DNA of 57,415 nucleotides from Dethiosulfovibrio faecalis (GTDB taxonomy: Bacteria > Synergistota > Synergistia > Synergistales > Dethiosulfovibrionaceae): positions 79,089 to 136,503 of the forward strand of contig NZ_JAKGUE010000005.1 of assembly GCF_021568795.1 (NCBI RefSeq), written 5' to 3'. Of the stretch, positions 8,478 through 17,451 are shown piece after piece. A model generated the notes under the pieces. It was not told the DNA's origin and ran no database searches. It was given only the letters and a program-made list of their open reading frames with translations. How positions within the stretch are numbered: position 1 is the stretch's first letter; each line of letters begins with the position of its first letter. Both the position numbers and the translations under genes were made by a program.

Positions 8478-9266
8478 CTACACAACGTGAAGAGGCACCA
8501 CCAGGTCGAACACGTCGCTATCGACGTTTATCCTGTCTATTCTGACGTTCACGGAGAAACTGGAGCGCATGGCCTCCTCGTTTATTATCGACTTGCTGTC
8601 GCCGAAACTGGCGTGGCCGCAGCCGTCCATGAGAAGGGATTTCGTCGCTATCCTGAGAGCGTGGGCGGGATAGTGGGTGTTGAAGATGGAACAGATTCCC
8701 CTCTCTCTGGCCAATTTCTCGATCACGTCCAGAACGATAAGCTGATTTCTGTAATCCAGATTGGACTCCGGCTCGTCCAGGACCAAAAGCTCGGGCTCCG
8801 CCGCCAAGGCTCTGGCTATCAGGACCATCTGGAGCTCCCCTCCGCTCATCCTGCAACAGGGCTTATCCCTCAGATAACTTATCCCGACTATCTCCATAGC
8901 CATCCTGGCAGAGGCGAGATCAGCCTTGGAGGGTTGCCCTATCGTGCTCACATAGGCACTTCGACCGAGGAGGACCATCTCCTCGGCACTGTAGGAAAAA
9001 GCCATACCCTTGGCCTGAGGGACGTAGGCCACCTTCCGCCACAGTTCCCCGGCGGAGAGTTCCCTTATATCCCTACCGTCGAGACGGCTACATCCCGTGC
9101 GCCACGGCAGAAGTCCCATCATACAGCGCAGCAGGGTGGTCTTTCCCGCTCCGTTGGGACCAAGGACCGCCATGACGTCCCCCTCCTCCACGGAGAAAGA
9201 GACATCGTTCAGCACGCCGTCGCCCGAAGGATAGGAAAAACAACCTTCCTCCACATCGAAAATCAT
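8478..9266 (-). CDS. FecE/BtuD-type ABC transporter ATPase
   Basis: A 262-residue ATP-binding subunit for an iron-complex/corrinoid-type importer. Walker A GPNGAGKTTLLR (about 35-46), signature MSGGELQM, Walker B LLVLDEPESNLD and a late NTHYP with the switch histidine are all present. Its start overlaps the permease stop by four bases. It energises uptake through the FecCD-type permease encoded next to it. The C-terminal 50 residues are somewhat longer than in typical FecE. It is the last gene of the operon that begins with the NifH-like protein. Confidence 0.92.
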   Translation of the reverse strand: MIFDVEEGCFSYPSGDGVLNDVSFSVEEGDVMAVLGPNGAGKTTLLRCMMGLLPWRTGCSRLDGRDIRELSAGELWRKVAYVPQAKGMAFSYSAEEMVLLGRSAYVSTIGQPSKADLASARMAMEIVGISYLRDKPCCRMSGGELQMVLIARALAAEPELLVLDEPESNLDYRNQLIVLDVIEKLARERGICSIFNTHYPAHALRIATKSLLMDGCGHASFGDSKSIINEEAMRSSFSVNVRIDRINVDSDVFDLVVPLHVV

Positions 9267-10282
9267 AGTCTGTTCCCTCCCGTCTTTTTAAGCAGGAATA
9301 TGAAAAAGGGAGCCCCTATGGTAGCGGTCAATATGGACACTGGAATCTCCGCCGCGGTGGCGCTTCTGGCTACCGTGTCTATTACCAGCATGAACACCGC
9401 TCCCAGGCTGATGCTAGCCGGGACCACGTAGCGATTGTTGCTCCCGAAGAGCATCCTCGCCACGTGAGGTACAAGAAGTCCGATCCAGCCCACCTGGCCG
9501 CACATGGAGATGGCCGAGGCAGTTATCATGGTCGCAGCGACCACTATCACGGCCCGCAGGGTATTTACGTCCAATCCCATAGAACGGGCCTCGTCCTCCG
9601 ACAGGGACAGGACGTTGAGCTTCCACCTGGTCGCAACGAGCACCGCCAACCCGAAGAGTATAAAAGGCGCCCCTATGGCGAGGCTCTTATAGGTTATGCT
9701 CGACAAGCTCCCCAGAAGCCAGTAGGTGATGGCAGGAAGCTTGTCCTCCGGATCGGCCAGATACTTCACCAAGGAGACGAAGGCCTGGAACATGGAGGAG
9801 ACCACCACCCCCGACAGTATCATCATCAAAACGGACGATTGGCCTCTGCTCCTGCTTATCCAGAAGGTAAGCGAGACCGCAGCCAACCCCGAGACAAGGG
9901 CCATCGCCTGAATCCATAACAGATTGTCCCAAAAAAGCAGGGCCAAGACCGCTCCGAAGGAGGCCCCGGCAGCCACGCCGAGAGTGTCAGGGGTGGCCAA
10001 AGGATTCGTGAAGATGGACTGAAACGCCGCCCCAGAGGCCGCCAAGCCGGCCCCGCACAGAAGAGCAAGCAGGACCCTGGGCAATCTTATGTTGACCACC
10101 ACGCTGTAGTTCATGGGATCCACACCGTCACGACCGAAAGCCAAGGCCCTGGCAAGCACTTTAAAGGACTCCCCTACGGTCAATGAATAGCGGCCCACGC
10201 CGATGCAGAAAAGCCCCGCCAAGAGAGGAAGCAACACCAGGGCCCAGAGCAGGACCAACCTAAAGTCGAACCGCTTCGTCAC
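9263..10282 (-). CDS. FecCD/BtuC-type ABC transporter permease
   Basis: A 339-residue membrane protein with about ten hydrophobic segments and the FecCD family landmarks RLPRVLLALLCGAGLAASG (about 65-83), the TPDTLGVAAGASFGA stretch, and GWIGLLVPHVARML near the C-terminus, where it contacts the ATPase. Family members import siderophores, haem, corrinoids and other metal chelates. It lies four bases after the substrate-binding protein gene, in an operon with the NifH-like protein and two component-1-like proteins. That context raises the possibility that the imported ligand is a metal complex or tetrapyrrole handled by those proteins; this is inference. Confidence 0.92.
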   Translation of the reverse strand: MTKRFDFRLVLLWALVLLPLLAGLFCIGVGRYSLTVGESFKVLARALAFGRDGVDPMNYSVVVNIRLPRVLLALLCGAGLAASGAAFQSIFTNPLATPDTLGVAAGASFGAVLALLFWDNLLWIQAMALVSGLAAVSLTFWISRSRGQSSVLMMILSGVVVSSMFQAFVSLVKYLADPEDKLPAITYWLLGSLSSITYKSLAIGAPFILFGLAVLVATRWKLNVLSLSEDEARSMGLDVNTLRAVIVVAATMITASAISMCGQVGWIGLLVPHVARMLFGSNNRYVVPASISLGAVFMLVIDTVARSATAAEIPVSILTATIGAPFFIFLLKKTGGNRL

Positions 10283-10285
10283 CGA

Positions 10286-11380
10286 TCAGACCCCTCCGGC
10301 TGCCTCTCTAACGGGATGGAAGATCCTGTCCACCTCTTCGTCGGAGAGATCCATGTGATAGAACCTCCTGTAGTAATCCCGTACCTCCTTATCGAGATCC
10401 ATGTCCTCGAAAAGCTCCGGGTGGTTGTGCTTGGCCAGGAACTTCAGGTTCAGAGGAGAGTCTCCCGACGGGGGAAACCAACGGTATATTCCCAGAGGAA
10501 ACTTGTACACCCTTCCCTCTCTTACGGCCTTGACCCCGCTCCAATCGTGGTTCGGCAGGGCCTTGTTCTCGTAGAGATCCTCCGGCATGAAGCTGGAGAA
10601 ATTCGTTATGTATATTATGTCGGGATTCCACTCGTAGACCTGCTCCATGTTTATATCCGTCATTCCCCTCAGCTCGGAGGCCACGTTCACAGCACCGGAG
10701 GCATCGCACCAGTACTGGCCGTAGAAGTTGCTCCCGGAGGTCATGAACTGGGTCTCGCTGTAGTGAAACAGTATCAGCACCCTGGGCTTGTCCTCCTCGG
10801 CCAGTCCGGCCAGACGAGACTGTATGGCATCGTAGGTCTGTCTGCCGTAATCCACTATCTCCTTAACGGAATCCTCCTTCTGGAAGACCTCACCCAAAAG
10901 CTTTACCCAGCTGTTCAGGGTATTCATCACGTTGAACTTCTCCACCGAGGTACTGAAGGCCACCGCGGGAATTCCGGCCTTCTCGAATATGGCCTTGTTC
11001 CTGAGGTTGGAGGCGTTGTAGAGCACCACGTCAGGTCTCATTTTCAACAGCTCCTCCACGTTGATCTCCCCGTTTTTTATAAAGGACGAGTCGACCTCCA
11101 CGACCTCCGGAGCGATCCGGGGCAACAACGAATACTTGGCGGCGCTGAGAGAGGCGGGGTGCATCCCTATCAGCTTATCCGCCGACCCGTGAAAGAGTAC
11201 GTACACCGAGGGGAGAGGCCAGGGGGAGGTTATAACCACCCTCTCGACCTTTTCAGGGATGGACACCTCCGTCCCGGTCTGATCGACCACGACCCTGCGA
11301 GAATCGGTCGCAAAAGCGGCACCCGCAGCCAGTTGGACCAAAAGAGAGACCGCGAATATGGATAAAATCGTTCTTCTCAC
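10286..11380 (-). CDS. ABC transporter substrate-binding protein (cluster 8 type)
   Basis: A 364-residue exported binding protein. The start is a GTG at 11380 that overlaps the preceding stop (GTGA) and has AGGAG about 9 bases upstream; a signal peptide follows (residues 1-25, ending AFA). The mature part has the two-lobed BtuF/FhuD-like (PeriBP_2) pattern: ERVVITSP near the N-terminus, MRPDVVLY, and WNPDIIYITN in the second lobe. A run IYRWFPPSGDSP near residue 305 is rich in aromatic and polar residues suited to the ligand cleft. It delivers a metal complex or tetrapyrrole-type ligand to the adjacent permease. The ligand cannot be named from the sequence. Confidence 0.88.
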   Translation of the reverse strand: MRRTILSIFAVSLLVQLAAGAAFATDSRRVVVDQTGTEVSIPEKVERVVITSPWPLPSVYVLFHGSADKLIGMHPASLSAAKYSLLPRIAPEVVEVDSSFIKNGEINVEELLKMRPDVVLYNASNLRNKAIFEKAGIPAVAFSTSVEKFNVMNTLNSWVKLLGEVFQKEDSVKEIVDYGRQTYDAIQSRLAGLAEEDKPRVLILFHYSETQFMTSGSNFYGQYWCDASGAVNVASELRGMTDINMEQVYEWNPDIIYITNFSSFMPEDLYENKALPNHDWSGVKAVREGRVYKFPLGIYRWFPPSGDSPLNLKFLAKHNHPELFEDMDLDKEVRDYYRRFYHMDLSDEEVDRIFHPVREAAGGV

Positions 11381-12534
11381 TCTAGAACTACTCCTTTCAA
11401 TAAACCATCCAAACCGTCTCCGACCAGTCTGATCGGATCGTTCCAATGGAGCTTACTGGACACAGCGACATGAGGGACATCTACGAAGATAGCGGACCGG
11501 CGAAGCAGGGACCTGTAGAGAGGATCCCCGACCACCAGCGAATACCCCTCGTCCTTCAGAACCGCCTCTACGGACTCCTCGGAGGGGAGAGACAGGACTC
11601 CGTCGCCCTTAAGAGGAGGGATCGTCATGAAGGGACAACCGACATTAACCGGTATCCCGTAATCGTCCTTAAGACATCGTCCGATAGACATTGCGGTAAC
11701 CTGCTCCCCTATCAAAAAAGCGGAGGCCTCGGCTGAACATGGAGACTCGGGCAGACGGGATTCCCCTGAAAATTCGGCCTCCTCGATTAACCGGCATAGA
11801 CCCTCTCTCTGGGCCCTGCCCACCGGCTGCCCCACCACGAAGGGGATGCCGTGGCGATCGAAAAACCATTCGGCCAGACGATAGCCCGAGGCGGAAATCA
11901 CCACGTTCACCGAAGCTGATGCGGCCTTCGACAGATCGTCAAGAGACGATCCCATGGCGAAGGTGGACAGCACTCGATAGCCCATATCCTCGAACTCGGT
12001 CCTCATGTCGGGGACAAGGTTTTCTATGCCGAAATCCAAGGGAGTGGCCCCGAGGAGGTTCAGGGTGCCGGAGGCCCGATCTCCACAGGGACGGACGAAC
12101 CTCTCGGCTATGCGGATCAGGGCATCGGAAACCCCTACGTCGTACAGCTGTAACCCGGTCGTGGCGAAACCGAAGGAAGGGATCCCGCTCCTGGCCTCTA
12201 TCTCCCTGGCTATGCCGTGGAAATCGACGCCTATAACGGTGGGAACGGGACTGCCCATGAGACCGATAAACCTCGGATTCAGGTCCTCAGCAGCCTCCAG
12301 AATTCTGTCTATCAGCTTATCGTCGTTTCCAAGAACGGCATCCAGCTCCCTAAGAGCCGTACAGTACACCTGGGCCCTGGAGCCGTACCATCTGGGCTCG
12401 TCGTACCCCGTGTAGTTTCCCGTACAGCCCGAGGCATCGTGGATAAGCAGCATGCCCCCCAGCTCGAACAGGGCGGAACAGACCCCGGAATAATCGGGCG
12501 AGAAGGGCGGAAGAGAGACCGTAAGCTTATGCAT
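11377..12534 (-). CDS. Nitrogenase component 1-like protein, subunit B
   Basis: A 385-residue member of the oxidoreductase/nitrogenase component-1 superfamily (NifD/NifK, BchN/BchB, CfbD). The N-terminus carries the superfamily pattern PPFSPDYSGVCSALFELGG then IHDASGCTGNY, with C19 and C37 where NifD has the first P-cluster cysteines. Where NifD has the third cysteine (C154) this protein has GSPVPTVIG, with S95. It is much shorter than NifD/NifK and close to CfbD/BchN in size. It follows subunit A by four bases and ends overlapping the binding-protein gene. It probably forms a heteromer with subunit A and receives electrons from the NifH-like protein. Not likely a true nitrogenase. Confidence 0.8.
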   Translation of the reverse strand: MHKLTVSLPPFSPDYSGVCSALFELGGMLLIHDASGCTGNYTGYDEPRWYGSRAQVYCTALRELDAVLGNDDKLIDRILEAAEDLNPRFIGLMGSPVPTVIGVDFHGIAREIEARSGIPSFGFATTGLQLYDVGVSDALIRIAERFVRPCGDRASGTLNLLGATPLDFGIENLVPDMRTEFEDMGYRVLSTFAMGSSLDDLSKAASASVNVVISASGYRLAEWFFDRHGIPFVVGQPVGRAQREGLCRLIEEAEFSGESRLPESPCSAEASAFLIGEQVTAMSIGRCLKDDYGIPVNVGCPFMTIPPLKGDGVLSLPSEESVEAVLKDEGYSLVVGDPLYRSLLRRSAIFVDVPHVAVSSKLHWNDPIRLVGDGLDGLLKGVVLE

Positions 12535-12538
12535 GGCC

Positions 12539-13819
12539 CTAGACCACTATCCCGTAATCGTCCAACAGAGCCCTGAGGTCCGTGGGACGCTCCACCGCCC
12601 GAGCCATCATGGCCGCCAACTTGGAGACGCCGTGATAACCGTACAGGGTCTCGTCGTTGGCCACGTTGGCCACGTACCGCGCTCCGGAAAGATACGCCCC
12701 CTCGAACCCCACCGCCAGGCGGAACGATTCGGCCTCCCTCGCAATGGGAGACCTATGATGCTCCGGCTGAAGCACCTCGGTATCGGGAAAATTCTCCGAT
12801 ATCCATTCCAGATAGGGCCGGTCCAGCGGTATGCACTTCTGGGCGTAGACCGTCTCAACCTTGAAACCGTTCATTAGGAGGGTCCTGGCCAAACAGAAGG
12901 GTCGGACCGTGGCGGAGGCATCCACCACCACAGGCAGTCCGTCCAGCCTATTCGCCGTCTCGTCCAGCGATCTCTGGGCCTCCCTACGGTAATCCCCCAG
13001 ATCCATGGACCTTCCGGACCGAGAGAGCAGTCTGCCGTAGCACTCGTCTATCTCGTCGAAATCGTAGCTCACGGGAACGTACTCGGAATCGATTCCCAAC
13101 GCCCTCTCTGCGTCCTTCGCCGCCAGCCGCCCGGTCGGGGTCGGCGCCAGGTTAAGGGACATCCTGGAGAGCTCGTCAAAATCGTCGAAATCGGAACAGC
13201 CGGAGATATGACGTACGTCGTGAAATCCGGAGGTCCTGAGGACCTCGAAGATCTCTCCTTCTTCGTCCAGAGGCACGTTGTTGCCGTAAAAGGCCGCAGT
13301 CCCAGGGATGGACGGCTCGTCGGAACGTTCCAGAAGACCGTACATGGACCTCTGTATATTGACCGCCGGCGGAACGTTGCCGTCCAGGGAGATGGGGTTC
13401 ATATGCCCTACTCCCACTCTTAGCCCCGGATGACGTTCTCTTATGACAGCCAGAAAAGCCTCGTGGTCGGTACAGAGCAGGTCGTCCAGACAGCTGACCA
13501 CTATCATCAAGGCCCTCGGCTCCTTAACCAGACGATCCAGAAGACGATCCACCGCCTCGGGGATCAACTCCTCGTAGCCACCGGAGACTATGTCGGCCTC
13601 GTCGATATAGAGGTAGGAAAGTCTGTCCTTGAAACCCTGAACTAAAGCCCCCAGAGCTCCGTGACGACCGCAGGCGAAGGGTGACACGAAAAGCTGATGA
13701 CACTCGGGAACAAGCATGGCGGTCCTCACTATGCCCCATCCGCCGTGAGAGGGGGAACAGTAGCGCACCGTATTTCGGAATATCCCCGACGCGACTGGAC
13801 AACCGCAACAGCTACGCAT
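12539..13819 (-). CDS. Nitrogenase component 1-like protein, subunit A
   Basis: A 426-residue member of the same component-1 superfamily as the gene after it, but only distantly similar to it. The start ATG at 13819 lies inside the last codons of the NifH-like gene, a translational overlap. Cysteines C4, C5, C7, C21, C40, C50, C110 and C116 are all in the first 120 residues; C21, C50 (SPFACGRHG) and C110 ([10 protein letters not shown]) sit where the three cluster ligands of NifD or BchN occur. The middle holds the Rossmann-like repeats of the family. Three cluster cysteines here and two in the partner resemble the asymmetric split in protochlorophyllide reductase (BchN/BchB). The substrate is unknown. 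Confidence 0.78.
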   Translation of the reverse strand: MRSCCGCPVASGIFRNTVRYCSPSHGGWGIVRTAMLVPECHQLFVSPFACGRHGALGALVQGFKDRLSYLYIDEADIVSGGYEELIPEAVDRLLDRLVKEPRALMIVVSCLDDLLCTDHEAFLAVIRERHPGLRVGVGHMNPISLDGNVPPAVNIQRSMYGLLERSDEPSIPGTAAFYGNNVPLDEEGEIFEVLRTSGFHDVRHISGCSDFDDFDELSRMSLNLAPTPTGRLAAKDAERALGIDSEYVPVSYDFDEIDECYGRLLSRSGRSMDLGDYRREAQRSLDETANRLDGLPVVVDASATVRPFCLARTLLMNGFKVETVYAQKCIPLDRPYLEWISENFPDTEVLQPEHHRSPIAREAESFRLAVGFEGAYLSGARYVANVANDETLYGYHGVSKLAAMMARAVERPTDLRALLDDYGIVV

Positions 13820-14573
13820 CGTCGACGCTCCTCTCCAGGACCTTCTCGGCCAGTGAAACGTACTCCTTCGCCATGGGGCTGTCGGGGAAAAGGCCAACGA
13901 CGGTTCCGTTCCCGTCCTCGGCCCTCTGAACCATGGGGCTTCTGCTGAGCACCTCCACCACGGACGTACCTATGCGGCCAGCCAAATCTTCCACCATCTC
14001 GACCTCTTTCTCGATGTTTCTCGAGTTGAGGATCAGGCCGGAGAGCCTGGCATAGCCCCTGGACTTGAAGTTAGACAGAGCCGTGGCTATGTTGTTCGCC
14101 GCGAATAGGGCCATCTTCTCTCCCGAGGTCACTATGAACACGTCTCTGGCGTAGCCTCCCCTTATCGGCATGGCGAATCCTCCGCACACCACGTCGCCCA
14201 ACACGTCGTACAGGACTATGTCGGGCCTGTATATCTCGTAGGCGTCCAGCTCCTCCAGCTTCTCGAAAGCCGTTATTATCCCCCTGCCGGCACACCCTAT
14301 GCCGGGGGTCGGTCCTCCCGCCTCGACGCAGAGAACCCCTCCTGCCCCCTGGACGACTATATCGTCCAGGGTCACTCCTTCCGGGTTGTTTCTCAAAGCG
14401 TCCAGAACCGTCGGAACATCCCTTCCGCCGTTCAAACCGGTGGTCGAGTCGGACTTGGGATCGCACCCTATCTGCATGACCCTGTACCCCATGGACGACA
14501 GAGCCGCAGAAAGGTTCGAAGTCGTCGTGGATTTTCCTATGCCGCCCTTACCGTATATAGCTATTTTTCTCAT
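13812..14573 (-). CDS. NifH/BchL/CfbC-like Fe-S reductase
   Basis: A 253-residue ATP-dependent electron donor of the NifH family. Walker A GKGGIGKS (8-15), switch I region CDPKSDST (37-44), C94 in [13 protein letters not shown], and C130 in [14 protein letters not shown] are all conserved; the two cysteines hold a 4Fe-4S cluster between the subunits of a homodimer, as in NifH. The arginine used for ADP-ribosylation in NifH is present (R97). It is the first gene of the operon and overlaps component-1 subunit A by eight bases. No nifB, nifE, nifN or nifV is in the window, so this looks like a nitrogenase-like (group IV or similar) reductase and not a nitrogen-fixing system. Confidence 0.93.
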   Translation of the reverse strand: MRKIAIYGKGGIGKSTTTSNLSAALSSMGYRVMQIGCDPKSDSTTGLNGGRDVPTVLDALRNNPEGVTLDDIVVQGAGGVLCVEAGGPTPGIGCAGRGIITAFEKLEELDAYEIYRPDIVLYDVLGDVVCGGFAMPIRGGYARDVFIVTSGEKMALFAANNIATALSNFKSRGYARLSGLILNSRNIEKEVEMVEDLAGRIGTSVVEVLSRSPMVQRAEDGNGTVVGLFPDSPMAKEYVSLAEKVLERSVDDA

Positions 14574-14591
14574 GACCCCTCCAAAGTAATT

Positions 14592-14624
14592 CCTATAACA
14601 AAACTATGTTTGGCATATCAAACA
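14592..14624 (-). promoter_or_regulatory. Promoter and palindromic operator of the nitrogenase-like operon
   Basis: An 18-base inverted repeat, TGTTTG-N6-CAAACA, occupies 14607-14624. On the minus strand a -35 TTGATA (14616-14621) lies inside it, and TTATAG/TATAGG (14592-14598) follows after 17-18 bases. The gene's GGAGGGG ribosome-binding site and ATG come next. An operator covering the -35 suggests repression; the repeat is only loosely like a CRP/FNR site. Confidence 0.5.
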
Positions 14625-14683
14625 CAAGAAGTCTAACCTTTTTCCTTCGGACAGTCAATAACGGGAGAATCGCTGGAGGGGAC

Positions 14684-14728
14684 GATAAAGATATCGGGCC
14701 TCGTCCAAGTGCGACGAGACCCGATATC
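14684..14728 (-). terminator. Terminator of the Fe3+-type ABC operon
   Basis: A long stem, GATATCGGG-x-CTCGTC paired with GACGAG-x-CCCGATATC (14690-14728), with a seven-base loop. On the minus strand it is followed by TTTATC, a modest T-run. It lies between the ABC ATPase gene and the nitrogenase-like operon's promoter. Confidence 0.65.
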
Positions 14729-14772
14729 CTTACGAATCTTATTAAAGAAAGAATCCGTTACCTATTGTTTTC

Positions 14773-15786
14773 TCACTTAAAAATAGACATGTCACCGACG
14801 GAGAAGGACAGACCGACCATCTCGTCGTTCTGGAAACCCTCCCTGTCGGTCGGCAGATCGACCTTGATCGGTACGTCGACCTCATCCAGCTTCACAGAGT
14901 AACGGACAACCGCCCCCATGAAAGTCCTCTTGGCTATCCTTCCAACGGGATATCCTTCGGCTGGACGCGATAGATCGATTTTCTCCGGCCTTATAGCCAC
15001 GAGGCAATCCGACGGCAGAGAATCGAGGTCTTTGCTAAACGATCGGAAAATCGAGGGATCGAGCATGTTCACCCTTCCCAGGAAATCGGCGACGAACGGG
15101 GTTGCCGGTCTCTGATAGAGGTCTCTCGGCATTCCCTGCTGCTCTATACTTCCGGAATTCATCACCACGATACGATCCGCTATGCTCATGGCCTCCTCTT
15201 GATCGTGGGTAACCAACAGAGTGGTCACCTTCAGATCCTCCACCACCGTTCTGAGGTCCTCCCTGAGATCGGATCGAAGCCTGGCATCCAGGTTCGAAAG
15301 CGGCTCGTCCAGGAGCAGCAGTTCCGGCTCTATAACCAGAGATCTGGCCAAGGCCACTCGCTGCTGCTGTCCCCCCGATAACTCGGATATCCTTCTTTCC
15401 TCGTACCCTTTCAGACGGACCATGGAAAGGGCCTCTGCAACCTTGGCCGCGATCCTCTTTTTGGAGAATCTGCGCCGTCTCAGACCGTAGGCCACGTTTT
15501 CGTACACGTCCAGATGAGGGAAAAGAGCGTAGTTCTGAAAGACCATTCCTATATTTCTAGCGCCGGGAGGCAGTTTTGTTATATCCCTTCCTCCGAGCAG
15601 GACTCTGCCCTCGTCGGGAGCCAGAAGTCCCGTGACTATGCGGAGAGCCGTCGTTTTTCCACATCCCGACGGTCCCAGAAGGCAACAGAGCTCTCCTGAA
15701 GGGACCTCCAAGGAAAACCCCGACAGGACTTTCGTCTTTCCGTACCCCTTGGATATTCCGTCCAATCTGAGTCCTTCGGCGTTCAT
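14773..15786 (-). CDS. FbpC/PotA-type ABC transporter ATPase
   Basis: A 337-residue ATPase of the CUT1/Fe3+/polyamine ABC class. Walker A GPSGCGKTTALR, Q-loop NYALFPHLDVYENV, signature LSGGQQQRVALARSL, Walker B LLLLDEPLSNLD and switch VTHDQEEA are present. A TOBE-type C-terminal regulatory domain follows (about 240-337). The ATG at 15786 overlaps the permease stop (ATGA). It powers the fused permease encoded upstream. Sequence alone does not separate Fe3+ from 2-aminoethylphosphonate or related substrates. Confidence 0.92.
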   Translation of the reverse strand: MNAEGLRLDGISKGYGKTKVLSGFSLEVPSGELCCLLGPSGCGKTTALRIVTGLLAPDEGRVLLGGRDITKLPPGARNIGMVFQNYALFPHLDVYENVAYGLRRRRFSKKRIAAKVAEALSMVRLKGYEERRISELSGGQQQRVALARSLVIEPELLLLDEPLSNLDARLRSDLREDLRTVVEDLKVTTLLVTHDQEEAMSIADRIVVMNSGSIEQQGMPRDLYQRPATPFVADFLGRVNMLDPSIFRSFSKDLDSLPSDCLVAIRPEKIDLSRPAEGYPVGRIAKRTFMGAVVRYSVKLDEVDVPIKVDLPTDREGFQNDEMVGLSFSVGDMSIFK

Positions 15787-17441
15787 CTCGACACGTTCTC
15801 CCTGAACATCCAACGGTTACCCTCCCTTTTCCCCGATAAAAGCACTATGGCGGACATTCCTGCCGCAGAAAGACATATCATGACCACGGAGAGGGCGGCG
15901 GCAATACCGATATCTCCCTTAAAGACGGCCTCGAAAACGTCTATCGACAGGAGTTTCGTGCCTGGAGAGACTATAAATATCAACGCTCCTACGGTCTGAA
16001 CCGTTGCCACGAAAGAATGAAGAGCTGTGACGATCATAGCGGGTCGAGCGATGGGAAGCACTACCCTGAAGAAGACTCCAGAGGGGGAGTCTCCCAGCGA
16101 GACCGCCGCATCCTCCACCGCGCCGTCCATCTGACCCAGCATACCGACCCCGGCCCTAACGCCCAGAGGAAGCTCTCTTACGACGGCAAGGACCAACACC
16201 AGGACCCACGTTCCGGACAGAAGAAGAGGAGGTCCGTTAAAGGCCAGTATGTAGCCGACACCGAAGAACGTCCCCGGTATGGCGAAAGGGACGGTGGAGA
16301 GGAAGTCGAGAACCCTTCTTCCGAAAAAAGTCCTCCTCGCGATCAACCAGGCTATGACCATTCCGATCATCGCGGACGCAAAAGCGCTGGAGGAAGCGAA
16401 GATCACCGTGTTGACCATCCCACGCCATCCCCGTTGAAATGCGGCGACGAAGTACGACATGGTAAAGTCGAAATTGGCCCCCAGATGTTTCGTAAAGGCC
16501 GCTACGAACACCGATAACAGAAGAAACCAGACGGAGACGGAGAACAAGGCAGAGGCGGACCAGATGCAGGCGGAGGGCAAAGCCGGAAAATCAATCGCCT
16601 TGTGCGATCCTCCCGATGAACGTCGCACCCGGTCGGAATTCCTCTGGAACATCCGAAAGATCCAGAAAGCGACCAGACAGATGAAGAGCAACATGGCGTT
16701 CATGGTCGAGGCCATCTCGAGATCGTAAGACCCTATAAGCTGAGTGTAGGACGTAGAGGCCAAGGTCCCGAATCTCCCCCCGAGAAATAGAGGCGTGCTG
16801 AAATCCGCCATGGAACACATGAATATCAAGACCGCCGAAGCGGCCAACCCGGGACGCAAAAGAGGAAGTGTCACGGTTCGAAAGACATCCCACTCGGACG
16901 CCCCCAGCGTTCTGGCTGCGTCCTCTTCCCTGCCGTCGATGGAAAGCAGGGCCGCCGAGAGGATTAAAAAAGCCGTGGTCGTGAAGTTCATCGTCTGGAC
17001 TATAGCGACGCTTTTCCAGCTGTATATCGCCAGCTTGAGATGAAGCATCTTATAGGTTATAAGGCCGTTTCTACCGAAGAGAAACAGATAGGCGAGTGAG
17101 GCCACGAAACCCGGAATGACCAGGGGAATTACCGCCGCGACCCTGAAGAAGGGACGCAGCGGTAATTCGGTCTTGAACACCGTAAGAGAGAGACACAGCC
17201 CCATCGCGATGGAGCTGAACGCCACAAGAAGAGCCACGAGAACGCTCTGCCAAAGCACCTGAAAGAGGTGCGGCTGGGTCGCGAAGGACACGAAATTATC
17301 GAATCCCGGCGCTCCGTCCACAAAGAAGCTCTTCGTCAACACCATACAGGATGGATATACGACGAAGGTGATCAGAAAAACGAGAAGAACCGACGGAAGC
17401 GGAGCCGGCTTTTCTATTACGGAATTTCTCCAGGAAATCAC
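15783..17441 (-). CDS. Fused double-permease of Fe3+-type ABC importer
   Basis: About 552 residues containing two tandem binding-protein-dependent permease domains, as in FbpB/ThiP/PhnU. Two EAA-type loops are visible: EEDAARTLGASEWDVF in the first half and VEDAAVSLGDSPSGVF in the second, each followed by LP-x-x-RPG/A. The GTG at 17441 follows the binding-protein stop by ten bases; the frame is open further upstream into that gene, so the exact start is uncertain. It forms the membrane channel of the importer. Confidence 0.88.
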   Translation of the reverse strand: MISWRNSVIEKPAPLPSVLLVFLITFVVYPSCMVLTKSFFVDGAPGFDNFVSFATQPHLFQVLWQSVLVALLVAFSSIAMGLCLSLTVFKTELPLRPFFRVAAVIPLVIPGFVASLAYLFLFGRNGLITYKMLHLKLAIYSWKSVAIVQTMNFTTTAFLILSAALLSIDGREEDAARTLGASEWDVFRTVTLPLLRPGLAASAVLIFMCSMADFSTPLFLGGRFGTLASTSYTQLIGSYDLEMASTMNAMLLFICLVAFWIFRMFQRNSDRVRRSSGGSHKAIDFPALPSACIWSASALFSVSVWFLLLSVFVAAFTKHLGANFDFTMSYFVAAFQRGWRGMVNTVIFASSSAFASAMIGMVIAWLIARRTFFGRRVLDFLSTVPFAIPGTFFGVGYILAFNGPPLLLSGTWVLVLVLAVVRELPLGVRAGVGMLGQMDGAVEDAAVSLGDSPSGVFFRVVLPIARPAMIVTALHSFVATVQTVGALIFIVSPGTKLLSIDVFEAVFKGDIGIAAALSVVMICLSAAGMSAIVLLSGKREGNRWMFRENVSR

Positions 17442-17451
17442 CTTCGAAACC

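Noticed and set aside
8478-14573. Functional nitrogen fixation operon
   Set aside because: The component-1 proteins are much shorter than NifD/NifK, cysteines are not all conserved, and no nifB, nifE or nifN is present in the window.
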